Source: Pectinophora gossypiella | Lineage: Eukaryota > Arthropoda > Insecta > Lepidoptera > Gelechiidae | DNA length: 64,000 nt | Assembly (NCBI RefSeq): GCF_024362695.1 | Contig: NC_065426.1 | Coordinates: 2,852,001-2,916,000 of the forward strand | Direction: 5' to 3' | Shown here: piece after piece, positions 1 to 9,850 of the stretch | Position numbering within the stretch: position 1 is the stretch's first letter | How the letters are laid out: each line of letters begins with the position of its first letter | Translations under genes and position numbers: made by a program | Notes under the pieces: model-generated | Database searches by the model: none | Seen by the model: the letters and a program-made list of their open reading frames with translations, nothing else | Told to the model about the DNA's origin: nothing

Positions 1-60
1 TGATGTGCTCAATCATTTCATGAAATGGTCATATTTCATGAAATAGAATATGACACGTTG
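1..60. repeat. TTTCATGAAA palindrome repeat, copy 1
   Basis: Two ATTTCATGAAAT palindromes lie about 20 bp apart. The segment matches, in reverse, 61345-61395 near the other end of the window, so it is a dispersed repeat. Class unknown; it may be the end of a DNA transposon derivative. Confidence 0.45.
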
Positions 61-119
61 GCCATATTTACAGTTAGTTAAATATACACTTCGTTCATCT
101 TACAGGAACAAGAAGTTAT

Positions 120-280
120 ACATTGTTTTAAGTTTACGCGGTTATTATCATAATTAAAGCACATAATAACGGGTTCTTACCGCGTTTAAATGGGGATATG
201 AGACTCCCCTCCTCCTCCTTCTTGGGAGTCTCATATCCCCATTTAAACGCGGTAAGAACCCGTTATTATGTGCTTTAATT
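120..280 (+). mobile_element. Hairpin element P, copy 1
   Basis: The copy begins ACATTGTTTTAAGTTTACGC and ends GCTTTAATT. Its two arms (about 151-208 and 225-280) are near-perfect reverse complements around a 16-bp CTCCTCCTCC-type loop. A perfect 12-bp direct repeat, ACAAGAAGTTAT, flanks it at 108-119 and 281-292. It has no coding capacity. A target duplication this long fits LINE-type retroposition better than a cut-and-paste MITE; that is inference. Confidence 0.75.
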
Positions 281-340
281 ACAAGAAGTTATTCCTAATG
301 GGATGGGCAAAGTTACAAGGAGAATCGCCAAATACAACAC

Positions 341-485
341 TCTTCTTCTTCTATCGTTTGGGTTGTGAGGTGGATTACCAACCCCATCAACCCTGGTGTC
401 AGGGTTACTATTGAGCCGCCAAAGGCCCCTGACCAGACTCATGTAACGACTACTCACTAACATCAGTAAATAGTAACCGACCAAC
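341..485 (-). mobile_element. SINE family B, truncated
   Basis: On the minus strand this is the tail half of family B: GGCGGCTCAATAGTAACCC, the ACCAGGGTTGATG block, then CACACGATAGAAGAAGA. The tRNA-like head is missing. Fuller copies are at 6197-6518 and 40591-40925. Confidence 0.75.
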
Positions 486-1044
486 ACTACATATAAAAGT
501 TACGCGCTTACAATCTCAAGTCATTACGGATATTAAAGACTTAAATTTAGTTACGTACAAAACCTTCGAAAATTACTCTTTCCTAATGAACGCTGGTTAA
601 TTACAATTATATTAAGATTAAAGGTCAATAGCCTTTTACAATTAATGCTTCGAGCAAAATTCCACGATTCTTAGTTAATTAGCCGGCTTGTTTCTAATTT
701 TGTTGTAAGGTTTTGTTATAACTCGATTTGTAACTCGCGCTGTTGCTTTACAAGAGTTGAAAGGATAGAGCCACGGCATAGAATATAACTAAGTGTAGAA
801 CGGTAATTCTCCGTCCCGCACTAATTCGTATCAGGCGCAGACCCACCCCCTCTGAGTCTAACTTATGATTTTTCATCCTTAATTCCTTTAAGTTTTAATT
901 TCTGTCATTTATTAATTTTTGTTTTTATACTAATGTTTATTAAGGAACCTTGCTTTTCATCATCGCATAGGGTGCACCTGTAATGGTGATCTGTGTGTAC
1001 TGTTACGAGTAGATACAAGTAAATAAATACAACTTCTAACGATC
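486..1044. other. Unassigned; one W-repeat fragment
   Basis: No reading frame I can support. A short W-repeat match (GTAGAACGG-AATTCTCCG) lies at about 778-845, related to 16725, 23418 and 51450. The rest is AT-rich and unrecognised. Confidence 0.5.
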
Positions 1045-1195
1045 TACTCGGAACCGGCGTGCGTGTATGAAATGATTGGTGAATGTGGAGGAAGCAAGAG
1101 AAGATGATGTGAAGATGTGAAGATCGAAACAAATGGAATTCTATAGTATCTGCTTACCCAGGCGGGAAATAGGCGTGAGTATGTATGTATGTAAT
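1045..1195 (+). mobile_element. LINE L2 3' end
   Basis: The 3' coding end and tail of a LINE whose other copies encode RRACMKRLMNVEEAREVCQ-type residues and then SIVSAYPGGK. This copy has lost the frame through small indels (GATGTGAAGATGTGAAG) and ends in (ATGT)n. Related copies are at 3985, 6016, 39135, 52203 and 63041-63420. Confidence 0.65.
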
Positions 1196-2084
1196 GCATA
1201 AAACTTTAGTCTTAAGTCGCTGAAGAGTGGGCTGCGCGCGGACTGACCTTCTCTCTAGCACTCACGCGTTAGACGGCAATCAGGTAAGAATCCCTTCTTC
1301 CCCACCGCACTACCAAGCCGCACTACCAGTTTTGCCGTGGGGAATATTTATTCCCTTCTGCACTACCAGCTAGTAGTGTCGTAGGGAATTTAGAATTTCA
1401 AAACACCCCTATTCCCTTCAACACTACTCTATTAATTTACTAATAATACCAATGCGTGGATGAGAAACGAATATAATATTACTTCTTTGAAATCATTTCA
1501 GTCTCCTTGTATTTTCGTTTTTGACAGAATCTTTTTAGATCAACCAGGTGCTGTAGAAAATAAAAAATAAGAAGACTGACACTGATCGCACTGACATAAT
1601 ATTTGTTTATTAAACGGACAGGAAAATTATAATTATTGTTTGAATTGTAATAATATTATTTATCGTTTAGTTAGTTCTACTTACATCATTGCACTATTAC
1701 TTATTGGCGAGTAAAATCATACTCCATTGTTCCTATTTTATATATATCAACCAGGTCAAATTACATTATTACTACTTTATTACTACTCAATATATTATGT
1801 TACCTACGTAATTTAGAACTATTGAAATTTAAATTCATAAAATAATAATTGTAGTTTTTATTTACAGACATTAACAGACGAACTTATAATATAGATCGAG
1901 TATCGTAGATCCCTGCTCCGTCCCAAGTAGTAGATGGATTATCGTAACTTATCTAGTGCATGAGTTTTTTGTATGAAGGTAAGAAAATCAACCAAGGCTG
2001 GTTCACCCTGGCCGCAAACTAAAATTTCACCGGGTTAGCTTGCGGCCACAACTCATACCGGGTGGCTGTCAATAACATTTTTAA
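1196..2084. other. Unassigned AT-rich stretch
   Basis: No gene seen. Irregular repeats of a CTGCACTACCAG-like word lie at about 1300-1430. A short inverted repeat (TGGCCGCAA at 2009, TTGCGGCCA at 2040) could form a small hairpin. Confidence 0.4.
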
Positions 2085-2306
2085 AAGATTTAAATCAAAT
2101 CAAAAAAAAATCAAAATCAAAAATATTTATTTCTTTAACAGAGATGGTACATAATAATATTTGCAGTTGTGACCTCCTAGTAAGTGTAAAACACCTGTGT
2201 CAGAAGGTCACGCTCCTCCATATCCATAAGTACTTGTTGGTACCAAAAGCCTGAAGTATACCTACATCGTATTATAAGTAAACAATAAAGAAAAATAAAT
2301 ATGAAA

Positions 2307-2379
<73 letters not shown>

Positions 2380-2398
2380 TTTGTGTGTGTATGTATGT
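2085..2398 (-). repeat. Dispersed element with embedded (GT)n, copy 1
   Basis: Segment 2100-2240 (TTTATTTCTTTAACAGAGATGG, GACCTCCT, TGTGTCAGAAGGTCAC) resembles 12026-12200. In both places a long (GT)n follows after a GAAAAC...GTGTG junction (here 2312-2398). The microsatellite therefore seems to belong to the repeat. The methionine-started frame across it is only Val/Cys repeats and I do not call it a gene. Confidence 0.55.
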
Positions 2399-3247
2399 GT
2401 CAAGGACACTAATTAGGTCCTCTACACTAATACTAATTAGGGATAAGTGTTATACCAAGTATTCGAAAAGCTTTTCTATTTCCTTATAATCTAATAATTT
2501 GAGCCATGCAGTAATCTTTTTTAATTTAAATAGGTAAACGTCCACCACGACGTCCAATTTTCACAATCCCCAGTGCTAGGACCGTTTACAGGAAAAAATC
2601 CTTCCTTGTGAGAGCAACTACTACATTCAATCGAGTATGCAGTGATGACAGCATTGATGTATTTAACTCTAATTTATATACCATCAAAAAACATCTTATA
2701 TCGAAATTTACCAACAGCAACTAATTTGATATTGGTAATCTCAGCAGCGAGTATTTAATTTTATTATTTAATTTTGTAAGTGTACCTAACTCTCTTTTGA
2801 TTTAATTAGGTTCTATATGTGGAAGCTTATAATTTTATTGGCCTCATTCTAGCTTATGTTTGTACGTATTTATTTAAGATTCCGTGCTGTTGTTAGCTTT
2901 CCTCAATAAATAAATAAAATAAAATAAAAATTCGGTGGCCGTAAAATAATCGAAACATTTTGTATTTTATGGGTGCCACTTTGAGGTTTCGCACCACCTA
3001 AATATTTTGCTAGGGTCGCCAATGTTCGTCACAAAACATCTTATCTTATAGTGTGTTATTACATGACCCAATTTACCGACCCCGAATTGTCACATGTCGC
3101 TGTATCTGACATAGGTAAGGGTACGAGATTATGACAAGTTGTACCTCAGTTATTTCCCAAGCGATACCCCAAGGTTGGGCATATGAGGATGTGTCGGAAT
3201 AGTAAATTGTTTATTCAGATCTCAATCAATCTGTCAATATTAGTTAT
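2399..3247. other. AT-rich stretch, possible LINE tail to about 2930
   Basis: At 2881-2930 an AATAAATAAATAAAATAAAA run resembles a retroposon tail, but I cannot read a LINE domain before it. I see nothing recognisable at 2931-3247. Confidence 0.35.
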
Positions 3248-3471
3248 TTGAAGGATTGCTTTCCGAAACGATGGGCAAAGATCGTCACGCACTGGGTACC
3301 ACAGGACGGACACCGTAGACGTGGTAGACCCCGGAAACGATGGCGTGATGATCTCGACGGTTATCGAAAAGACTGGATAGAGCTCGCACAGAACCGGGAT
3401 ACTTGGAAAGATATGGGGGAGGCCTTTGCTCAGCAGTGGGATCATACAGGCTAATAATAATAATAATAATG
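3248..3471 (+). pseudogene. LINE L1 reverse-transcriptase C-terminus, 5'-truncated
   Basis: About 68 codons run open to a stop at 3452-3454. They contain a basic GRPRKRWRDDLDGY segment and end GEAFAQQWDHTG, followed directly by (AAT)n. I recognise this as the C-terminal end of an insect LINE endonuclease/reverse-transcriptase; the catalytic domains are absent. L1-type ends recur at 8930-9094, 60760-60846 and 63477-63680. The EAFAQQW codons also form the tail of SINE families A and C. The clade is not resolved from this fragment. Confidence 0.75.
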
Positions 3472-3925
3472 GTGGCCCATCCAGTGAGTGGCGAGTCACC
3501 GCTTGCTCATTGTATCCATGTTACCAACATTGGTCGAGCAGGCGCCATAGTCCCCCATAGCTCCAGTATCCCGGTCCACTAACCCCCAACCCAATAGCCC
3601 AGTTCCCTTTATTCCCATAATCTGCAATAGTCCTACACGAACGGGGATTGTCTTTGGGTGCACTGCCATAGTGCATACAGGGATAATCGCCGGTTGGTGT
3701 CACACAACATTTAGATTAAATTGTCTTAAGGGGCCTCTACGTGTTGGCTTCGGCCCCACGCACGCCTTCCAAAAGTCCGGGCCTCCATAGGCCCGAGATA
3801 TGAAAAAGACACACAAATAATAATAAAATAATGTTGGCTTCGGCCCCACACACGCCTTCCAAAAGTCCGGGACTCCGTAGGCCCGAGATATGGAAACGAC
3901 ATACAAATAATAATAATAATAAGGA
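3472..3925 (+). mobile_element. Retroposon tail X with internal dimer and (AAT)n end
   Basis: Unit GTTGGCTTCGGCCCCACGCA through GGCCCGAGATATG occurs twice in tandem (about 3744-3825 and 3832-3925), each followed by an (AAT)n-like run. The inverse copy at 20740-20915 carries one unit. No protein motif seen, so the class (LINE or SINE) is unknown. Confidence 0.55.
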
Positions 3926-3984
3926 TTGCTTTTAGAAGCCATTACTTTTATGCTATTATAGACGGCGATATGGCTCACCACGGG

Positions 3985-4062
3985 TAAACCCACGCCTATT
4001 TCCCACCGGGGTAAGCAGAGACTATGGATTTCCATTTGCTTCGATCCTGACACGCTTTCATA
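3985..4062 (-). mobile_element. LINE L2 tail fragment
   Basis: The reverse complement reads through GATCGAAGCAAATGG and the ACCCCGGTGGGAAATAGGCG tail, followed by an E-family scrap (GGCGATATGGCTCACCAC) at about 3962-3983. Heavily truncated. Confidence 0.6.
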
Positions 4063-4074
4063 AATCATGGTATG

Positions 4075-4490
4075 TTATTTCATTATTTTTATTATGGAGT
4101 CTGACAATAGGAAAAGACACCTGTCGGTTTTAATCCCCGGGAAGTTAGCAGCTGAATGCGTTCTAATTTCGATTCCTTGCCAATCCAGCAAAAAAATATA
4201 AAATCCTAGCACTTATGATTCTTTTTATGTACGCGTTAAAATTAAAAAAGCAATTTATCAAAACATCGTCGCGATGTCATAATATAATACCATTACCGTC
4301 ACATCGTAAATCTTTCGACGAAAAAAAAAACAAGTGACTCATTTCGTCGTCTGTTTTCGTGCAATAAATCATATCGCCCATACATTTAGTGTCCATGCAA
4401 TAATTTCCCTCGGGCCTCTATGAAAGGTTCGGACATATTACGTCCTCCCTTTGTCTCCTGTCGTCGCGGTAATACGCTTATTGCGGTGGT
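4075..4490. other. Nothing recognised
   Basis: AT-rich sequence with an A-run at 4320. No frame, repeat match or RNA gene that I can support. Confidence 0.4.
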
Positions 4491-4502
4491 ATAACTTCAC
4501 CT

Positions 4503-4800
4503 GAGGAGCTCGGTGGCGCAGCGGTGAACGCGCTCGGTCTGCGATTGTTGAAGTTAAGCAACTTTCGCAAAGGCCGGTCATAGGATGGGTGACCACAAAA
4601 AAAGTTTTCATCTCGAGCTCCTCCGTGCTTCGGAAGGCACGTTAAGCCGTTGGTCCCGGCTGCATTAGCAGTCGTTAATAACCACGAATCCGCACTGGGC
4701 CCGCGTGGTGGTTTGAGGCCCGATCTCCCTAACCATCCATAGGGAAGGCCCGTGCCCCAGCAGTGGGGACGTTAATAGGCTGGTGATGATGATGATGATG
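4503..4800 (+). mobile_element. SINE family C, full length, tRNA/5S-like head
   Basis: A 298-bp retroposon. The first part has a tRNA A-box-like word (TGGCGCAGCGG). It is followed by GAAGTTAAGCAAC, GGTCA and GGATGGGTGACC, which match in order the internal control region of animal 5S rRNA. Then come the shared core (GGCACGTTAAGCCGTTGG), a tail with GTGCCCCAGCAGTGGGGACG, and (GATGAT)n. A 10-bp target duplication AACTTCACCT flanks it (4493-4502, 4801-4810). The head suggests Pol III transcription; the tail resembles LINE L1 EAFAQQW codons. Other copies: 14408, 22031, 34397. Confidence 0.85.
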
Positions 4801-4829
4801 AACTTCACCTCTTATTTATTTATTTAATG

Positions 4830-5025
4830 GACCACTGGTAGCTATGCGCATTATAATCTCTCAGACGACGCCCTGAGCCGAGGTTCACGCCCAACTGGGC
4901 ACTCTCAGGCCTGTTGTCTTAAACTTTGTACCGGGTGAGAGCCTTCAGCGGTCCTCATTTGTACGGCCAAGTAGTTAATTCCATCTGCGGCAAATCTACA
5001 ATAAGTCACGTCATTCATTCATTCA
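4830..5025 (-). repeat. Dispersed repeat H
   Basis: In reverse this reads GACGTGACTTATTGTAGATT, GGCATTAACTACTTGGCC, CTCTCACCCGGTAC, then CAGTTGGGCGTGAACC. The longest copy is 22955-23225; fragments are at 14360, 27745, 39045 and 41738. Class unknown. Confidence 0.6.
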
Positions 5026-5421
5026 TTCATGCCTCCCGATCGAACGTCTATAATCGCCGATTGTGTAGACGAAGCTTTGCGTTATTTATGTTATGTACAC
5101 TATGTAATCTTACAAACATTTTCTTTTATTTGTATACCGTATATTTACGTATCTGTCTATCCCAATAGGGATTACCGGTGGGATCAATGTTTGCAAAAAA
5201 AAAGAAACTACCTACTGAATATTATACCTCAAAGGAATAAGTATTTGTTTAGGATGTGTTTGTATTGATATTTTATTATCTAACAGGTCATTATCTTCCC
5301 TAGCGTTATCTCGTTTTCACGGGGTCCGTTAACCTCACCTAAATATAGATACATATGTAGCAGAGTACAAACTCTGCACATACTGGCCTTTCCTTCTTAC
5401 CTCAATCGTTTAAATGTCGAA
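5026..5421. other. Nothing recognised
   Basis: AT-rich sequence. Short overlapping frames lack recognisable domains and I do not call them genes. Confidence 0.4.
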
Positions 5422-5435
5422 ATTCTCATTCCATT

Positions 5436-5674
5436 GTTTTAAGTTTACGCGGTTATTATCATAATTAAAACACAGAATAACGGGTTAATACCGCGTTTAA
5501 AATAGGGATATGATACTCCCGATATTTCGACATTAGAAAATTATGGATCTACCTACTCCACTCCAATCTCATCAGTCGTCCCGTGATCATGGCACTTGCA
5601 ACAATGTCGAAATATCGGGAGTCTCATATCCCTATTTCAAACGCGGTAAGAACCCGTTATTATGTGTTTTAATT
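5436..5674 (+). mobile_element. Hairpin element P, copy 2
   Basis: Same ends as copy 1 (start ATTGTTTTAAGTTTACGCGG, end GTTTTAATT). Arms are about 5463-5528 and 5608-5674, with a spacer sharing CTACCTACTCCACTCC with copy 4 but lacking the middle of that spacer. The direct repeat ATTCTCATTCCATT lies at 5422-5435 and 5675-5688; its last bases overlap the element start. No coding capacity. Confidence 0.75.
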
Positions 5675-5688
5675 ATTCTCATTCCATT

Positions 5689-6015
5689 TCACAATTCCTT
5701 CTATTCTACGCTAACGCATTGCATCCCCGACCTTGATAAGAGCAACATCTATACTGCTTAGCTCTGGCCGTGCCCACTAACTTTAATTGTGATCAAAAAA
5801 ATAAATAAAAAAAAATCAAAAAAAAAAAAAAAAAAAGTAATTCTTCATCGTATTTTATATAGCAATATCAATTTCGTTTTCTTGCTTGTGAAGTGCTAAT
5901 TAACAAACTGTGTATTCCCGTTGGTGTTTACTGTTTCCTTCGCTATTACTCCTCAACCTACTCTCCTGCTACTACTCTGCCGGTACGTCGGGACTCCATC
6001 ACCACCCATCGTGCC
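5689..6015. other. Unassigned, A-rich run
   Basis: An A-rich tract at about 5795-5838 may be a retroposon tail, but nothing upstream is recognised. Confidence 0.35.
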
Positions 6016-6155
6016 GCATATATAAACTCACGCCTATTACCTACTAGGGTAAGCAGCGACTATGGAATTACATTTGCTTCGATATTGACATACTTCCCTT
6101 GCTTCCTCCACATTCATCAATCGTTTCATACACGCACGCCAGTTCAGAGTAGTAA
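6016..6155 (-). mobile_element. LINE L2 3' end
   Basis: In reverse: CTGAACTGGCGTGCGTGTAT, GAAGCAAGGGAAGTATGTCA, then the CCCTAGTAGGTAATAGGCGT tail. A diverged copy of the end at 63285-63420. Confidence 0.6.
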
Positions 6156-6196
6156 CCTAACCTGAAGCTCTAACAGATTCGCTATTTTACAGAAGT

Positions 6197-6518
6197 TACT
6201 TCTATCGTGTCGGTTGTGAGGTGGATTACCAACCCCATCAACCCTGGTGTCAGGGTTACTATTGAGCCGACGAAAGCCCCAAGCCTCATATAACAACTAC
6301 TAACTTACATCAGTAAGTAGTAACCGGGACCAACGGCTTAACGTGCCTTCCGAAGCACGGATCATCTTTCTTTCAGACAATCAGGTGATCAGCCTGTAAT
6401 GTCCTATAACCAAACTAGGGATCACAAAGTGATTTTCGTGATGTGTCCCCACCGGGATTTGAACCCGGGACCTACGGATCGTGAGCCCAATGCTCAAACC
6501 ACTGGACCACGGAGGCCG
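6197..6518 (-). mobile_element. SINE family B, full length
   Basis: On the minus strand: tRNA-like head (GGCCTCCGTGGTCCAGTGG; B-box-like GGTTCAAATCC), linker, shared core (GGCACGTTAAGCCGTTGG), then the family B tail ending near CCGACACGATAG. A perfect 12-bp target duplication TTTTACAGAAGT is at 6185-6196 and 6519-6530. This is the clearest family B copy. Confidence 0.88.
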
Positions 6519-6631
6519 TTTTACAGAAGTGACTAACTGTCCCATCTCATGTTATATACGAATTTAAGAACATCGCCTCGCCACGCGGTGCTCCGCAACA
6601 AAATACTCGCTGTTCGAGAATCGCCTCCAAC

Positions 6632-6868
6632 ATCACATAAGCTCACGACATATATCCCAATTGCGGTAGTCAGAGGTACATTCATCGCAATATTAATTAA
6701 GTACCTACTACACCTTACCGAGCTTTCTGTTAGATCAATGTGATGGTTGATGAACTGTATCGCCGTCTAAAATGGTCGAACCAACTGTGTTAGTGTAAAT
6801 TGCACTTAAGATAAATTAATAACTCATTGGTGCAAGTCCGGTACTGATTTGAAAAGCAAGCCGGCCTA
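6632..6868 (-). mobile_element. SINE family E
   Basis: In reverse it contains the CACCAATGAGTTATTAAT joint, a GACGGCGATACAGTTCATC-like body and the TACCGCAATTGGGATATATG and GTGAGCTTATGTGATG tail. Head eroded. Compare 7110, 8184, 25107 and the pair inside 39558-40464. Confidence 0.65.
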
Positions 6869-7109
6869 CAAAGGCATTCGAAAATATAAGTTTTTTTTTT
6901 CATTCAACAAAATGGCGGTTCTATACAGAAAACTGTCAGAAGCTAAAAACTTTTATAATAAAGTGTGGCTTGTCCAAACTCCGGATATAAAAATCTAAGA
7001 GTTCAATTTTTAAAAGGAATGCCATTTACTTTGTACGTACTTTCCGATTTCCACTTCTTTTTTTTCAGATAAATCTTCTGCTGGTTTCGTAGTAAAGGTC
7101 ATATAATAA
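6869..7109. other. Nothing recognised
   Basis: AT-rich DNA between two E copies. Confidence 0.35.
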
Positions 7110-7328
7110 CATAACATTAGCTCACAACTATATCCTAATTGAGGTAGTCTGAGGTACATTCAACGCGATATGAATTAAGTACCCACACCTTACCGAGCTT
7201 TCTGTTAGTCCAACGTGATAGGTGGTGAGCCGTATCGCCGTCTATAATGGTCGAGCCAACTGTGTTAACAACTTATTGGTGCAAATCCGATGCCAGGGTC
7301 CAAGTCCCCTATTGAGAAGCAAATCGGT
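7110..7328 (-). mobile_element. SINE family E
   Basis: Same body and tail as the copy at 6632-6868, in the same orientation, about 480 bp away. Body CACCACCTATCACGTTGGAC, tail beginning TCAATTAGGATATAGTTGTG. Confidence 0.65.
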
Positions 7329-7471
7329 GTACGGTCACGAGTACTAATAAATTTGAAACCATGTCACATTAACTTTTTTGACAAATTAAACCGTAAGTCT
7401 CATTAAATGTCAATAATATGATAGGGCGACAGGGTTCTAAAGTGGGTACATGATATAGCTCATGACAGTAC
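7329..7471. mobile_element. Inverted-repeat element K, copy 1
   Basis: Ends GTACGGTCACGAG and CTCATGACAGTAC are imperfect inverted repeats around ACCATGTCACATTAAC and TTTTTTGACAAATT. A second copy is at 13709-13857, so this is a small non-autonomous DNA-element candidate. Target duplication not identified. Confidence 0.55.
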
Positions 7472-7505
7472 CACAAGAACACAGTGACATAAAATCATTA
7501 TAATA

Positions 7506-7672
7506 GGTTACAAAATCACTTTGTGAGACTGTCCTTGATTTGGTAAGGATATTGCAGGCCTAATTCATCTAATTCGTAGAGCACGTTAAACCGTTGGTTC
7601 CGACTATTAGCCGTAAAACACTTTCTCCAACCCGCATTGGAGCAGCGTGGTGGATTGTATGCTCCATACCCG
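7506..7672 (+). mobile_element. SINE family A, truncated both ends
   Basis: Contains ACAAAATCACTTTGTGAGAC, a diverged core and GGAGCAGCGTGGTGGATTGT, stopping at CTCCATACCCGCTC where unrelated sequence begins. Full copies are at 29982-30314 and 41242-41574. Confidence 0.6.
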
Positions 7673-7948
7673 CTCAACCTCACCAGTTTGGCGGCGAGGG
7701 TGTGCTGCCGCCAAAGAATGTTTTCGGGGTACCGAACAGAGCATAGTAGGTACCCCGCTAGCCACAAGTTGGTAGTGTGACTAGGGATCGACGATCCAAC
7801 GGTGTTATGTTGGAAGTTGTATATATGCGTCTCGCTGTGTAAACTTCGATAACGCGTTTCACGACTGCTTGAAGCTTGCATTATTGAATGTGGCGCCATC
7901 TGTTGCATGTGGGCGGAACTAGCTAGCCAACTAGTTGGGTCCGCCACA
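7673..7948 (-). mobile_element. Possible solo LTR (weak)
   Basis: The minus strand starts TGTGGCGGACCC at 7948 and interrupts a SINE tail. It contains CATATATACA, a possible TATA-like box. No second copy, target duplication or clear CA terminus was found. A frame of about 140 codons spans the segment but shows no domain I recognise. Confidence 0.2.
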
Positions 7949-8183
7949 ATATGTTATGTTGTGGTCGATGTATTTTTGTCTGTCCTCAGCTTACCTGTAG
8001 CGTATAGTCTATACCTTGAGTCCCAGAGACAGTAAATTGTCCGCACGATTTATAACAGAATTTACGGATTTTTCTCTCCATCAGTCAAGGAATCTGTTTT
8101 GTAATCGTGTCACGTAAGACAGCAGATTGCCGAGATTTTTTTATTTGCATTTAAAATTTCTAATTCAGTTGATCGTCCATTTC
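7949..8183. other. Nothing recognised
   Basis: No repeat match or supportable frame seen. Confidence 0.35.
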
Positions 8184-8418
8184 AGACGGCGATACGGCTC
8201 GCCACCTGTATACCCAATTCAATAGGTATTCAATAGGTTATGTATATAATACAGTGAATTGCACCAATGAGTTATAATTGTTTCACTAACACGGCTCACC
8301 TATTACGTTGGTCTAACAGAAATCTCGGTGAGCTATGGATACATAGTTCATCTTGCGATAAATGTACACCTGACTAATCCATTGGGGTTATAGTCGTGAG
8401 CTTTTGTTATTACGCTCT
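8184..8418 (+). mobile_element. SINE family E, rearranged
   Basis: The body word GACGGCGATACGGCTCGCCA occurs before the CACCAATGAGTTAT joint, and a second GGCTCACC then precedes TACGTTGGTCTAACAGAAA and the TAGTCGTGAGCTTTTGTTAT tail. The order suggests an internal duplication or two overlapping copies. Confidence 0.6.
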
Positions 8419-8507
8419 CTATAAGCTCCGAGTTTATTGGCAGGCATACCGGTGCTTTTTTTGTGTATTTTATATTGCGTGTTTCTATGATCAAAATGAA
8501 ACATAAC

Positions 8508-8722
8508 ATAAACGGAGAGAGGGTATGGAGCATACTCCACCGCGCTGCTCCACTGCGGGTTAACAAAGGTGTATTACGACTAATAGCCGGGACCAAAGGA
8601 TTAACGTGCTCTCCGAAGCACGGAATCATCTTACTTTTTCAAACTATCAAGTGGTTCAAGCCTGCAATGTCCTTACCAAAAAAAGGACAGTCTCACAAAG
8701 TGATTTCGACAATGTTACCATC
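8508..8722 (-). mobile_element. SINE family A, head truncated
   Basis: In reverse it runs from the TTGTCGAAATCACTTTGTGA linker through the core (GTGCTTCGGAGAGCACGTTA) to GGAGTATGCTCCATACCCTC. The tRNA-like head and the tail end are lost. Confidence 0.7.
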
Positions 8723-8789
8723 TGTACTGGACCGTGGAAGCTGTTACATAATCAATAAATAAATTTATTAGTATAATTTATTACTTGTT

Positions 8790-8908
8790 TGCCGTAAAAA
8801 CACCACCAATCCGCATTGGAGCAGCGTGGTGGAGTATGCTCCATACCCCTTTCGGTTGATTGAGGGGAGGCCTGTGCCCAGCAGTGGGACGTATATAGGC
8901 AGTTTTAT
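8790..8908 (+). mobile_element. SINE family A tail fragment
   Basis: Runs from GCCGTAAAAACACCACCAAT through GGGGAGGCCTGTGCCCAGCA to the TATATAGGCAG end. The last part matches the LINE L1 EAFAQQW codons. Confidence 0.7.
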
Positions 8909-8929
8909 GTGTGTTATTAGTATGATAGG

Positions 8930-9094
8930 TTGGCAAAAGCTGTCATACGAAGATACCTCTTGAACGCAGAGGCATAGGCAGACCCACGACCTGGATGCGT
9001 TTGAGGTGGATTAGAGAGAGGGAGAAGGGAAAGGGAGAAGTAGAAGCTCAGAGGGGAGGCTTTTACCCAGCAGTGGGACAATCTAGACTTGTAA
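8930..9094 (+). pseudogene. LINE L1 C-terminal relic
   Basis: The last codons read GEAFTQQWDNLDL and stop at 9092-9094. Upstream, AGGCATAGGCAGACCCACGA corresponds to the GRGRP region in another frame, so the relic is frameshifted. Tail only; the catalytic domains are missing. Confidence 0.6.
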
Positions 9095-9551
9095 AAAAGT
9101 TTAAGTAAGAAAGTATAATGCAGACGTAAATACGCAATGATTAGACAATAACCTGGAGTGTCCGACTTTGACTTCACTCTCCCTGCGGATGTACACCCTC
9201 ATCTGTTTGACACATATATGAATGCAGACAGATCTCGTGACAACAGAGGGTTTACTGAATGGATTTTCGCATGTTTATATGCTTTTATGTTAATATACGC
9301 ACAAAAGATAACCTACCTAACGGCAAGGGCAAATTCTGGCGAGAAATAGGCAAATCAGATACTTTTTATGAAACATTAGAACTAGTTATTTATCTTTTAG
9401 TGTTACAGTCAACAGTTACACAATTTGGTAATTTGCCTACTGCAATAATTTTTTTATTTTTTTTATTTTTTTTTTTTAAATGAACGTCTGTGGCCCCGAT
9501 CCGTAGTTTTTCTTGTAACTTCTTTTTTGCGGCACCTTCAACAATCGTTAT

Positions 9552-9850
9552 CTAAAAAAATATAATTCAAAGTGTAACTATTACCCACTGAATTTTGAAT
9601 TTGAATTTTGTAACACATAATATAAGCTCACGACTATATCCCAATTGGGGTAGTCAGAGGTACATCCATCGCAAGATGAAATAAGTACCCACACCTCACC
9701 GAGCTTTCTTTTAAACCAACGTGATGATGAGCCGTATCGCCGTCTATAATTGTTGAAACAACTGTGTTAGTGAAAACTGCAGTTATTTTTATAATAATAA
9801 AAATACTAAATTACGATGTCTTAGGTCGTAGTTAGGTGCTTACTCAAAAT
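9552..9850 (-). mobile_element. Z tail fragment and extended SINE E
   Basis: 9552-9610 is a plus-strand scrap of the Z LINE end (TTCAAAGTGTAAC then ACTGAATTTTGAATTTGAAT). 9613-9780 is a minus-strand E copy. The sequence beyond it to 9850 (AAAACTGCAG, TCTTAGGTCGTAG) recurs inverted at 11863-11965, so E has a longer version. Confidence 0.55.

Noticed and set aside
2301..2489. A 62-codon frame beginning MKTNVCVCVC
   Set aside because: It is the translation of a (GT)n microsatellite.
4503..4610. Functional 5S rRNA gene
   Set aside because: Only the internal control region resembles 5S; the 5' and 3' thirds are SINE sequence.
7516..7947. 143-codon minus-strand frame
   Set aside because: It spans a SINE A fragment and an unknown segment and shows no domain.
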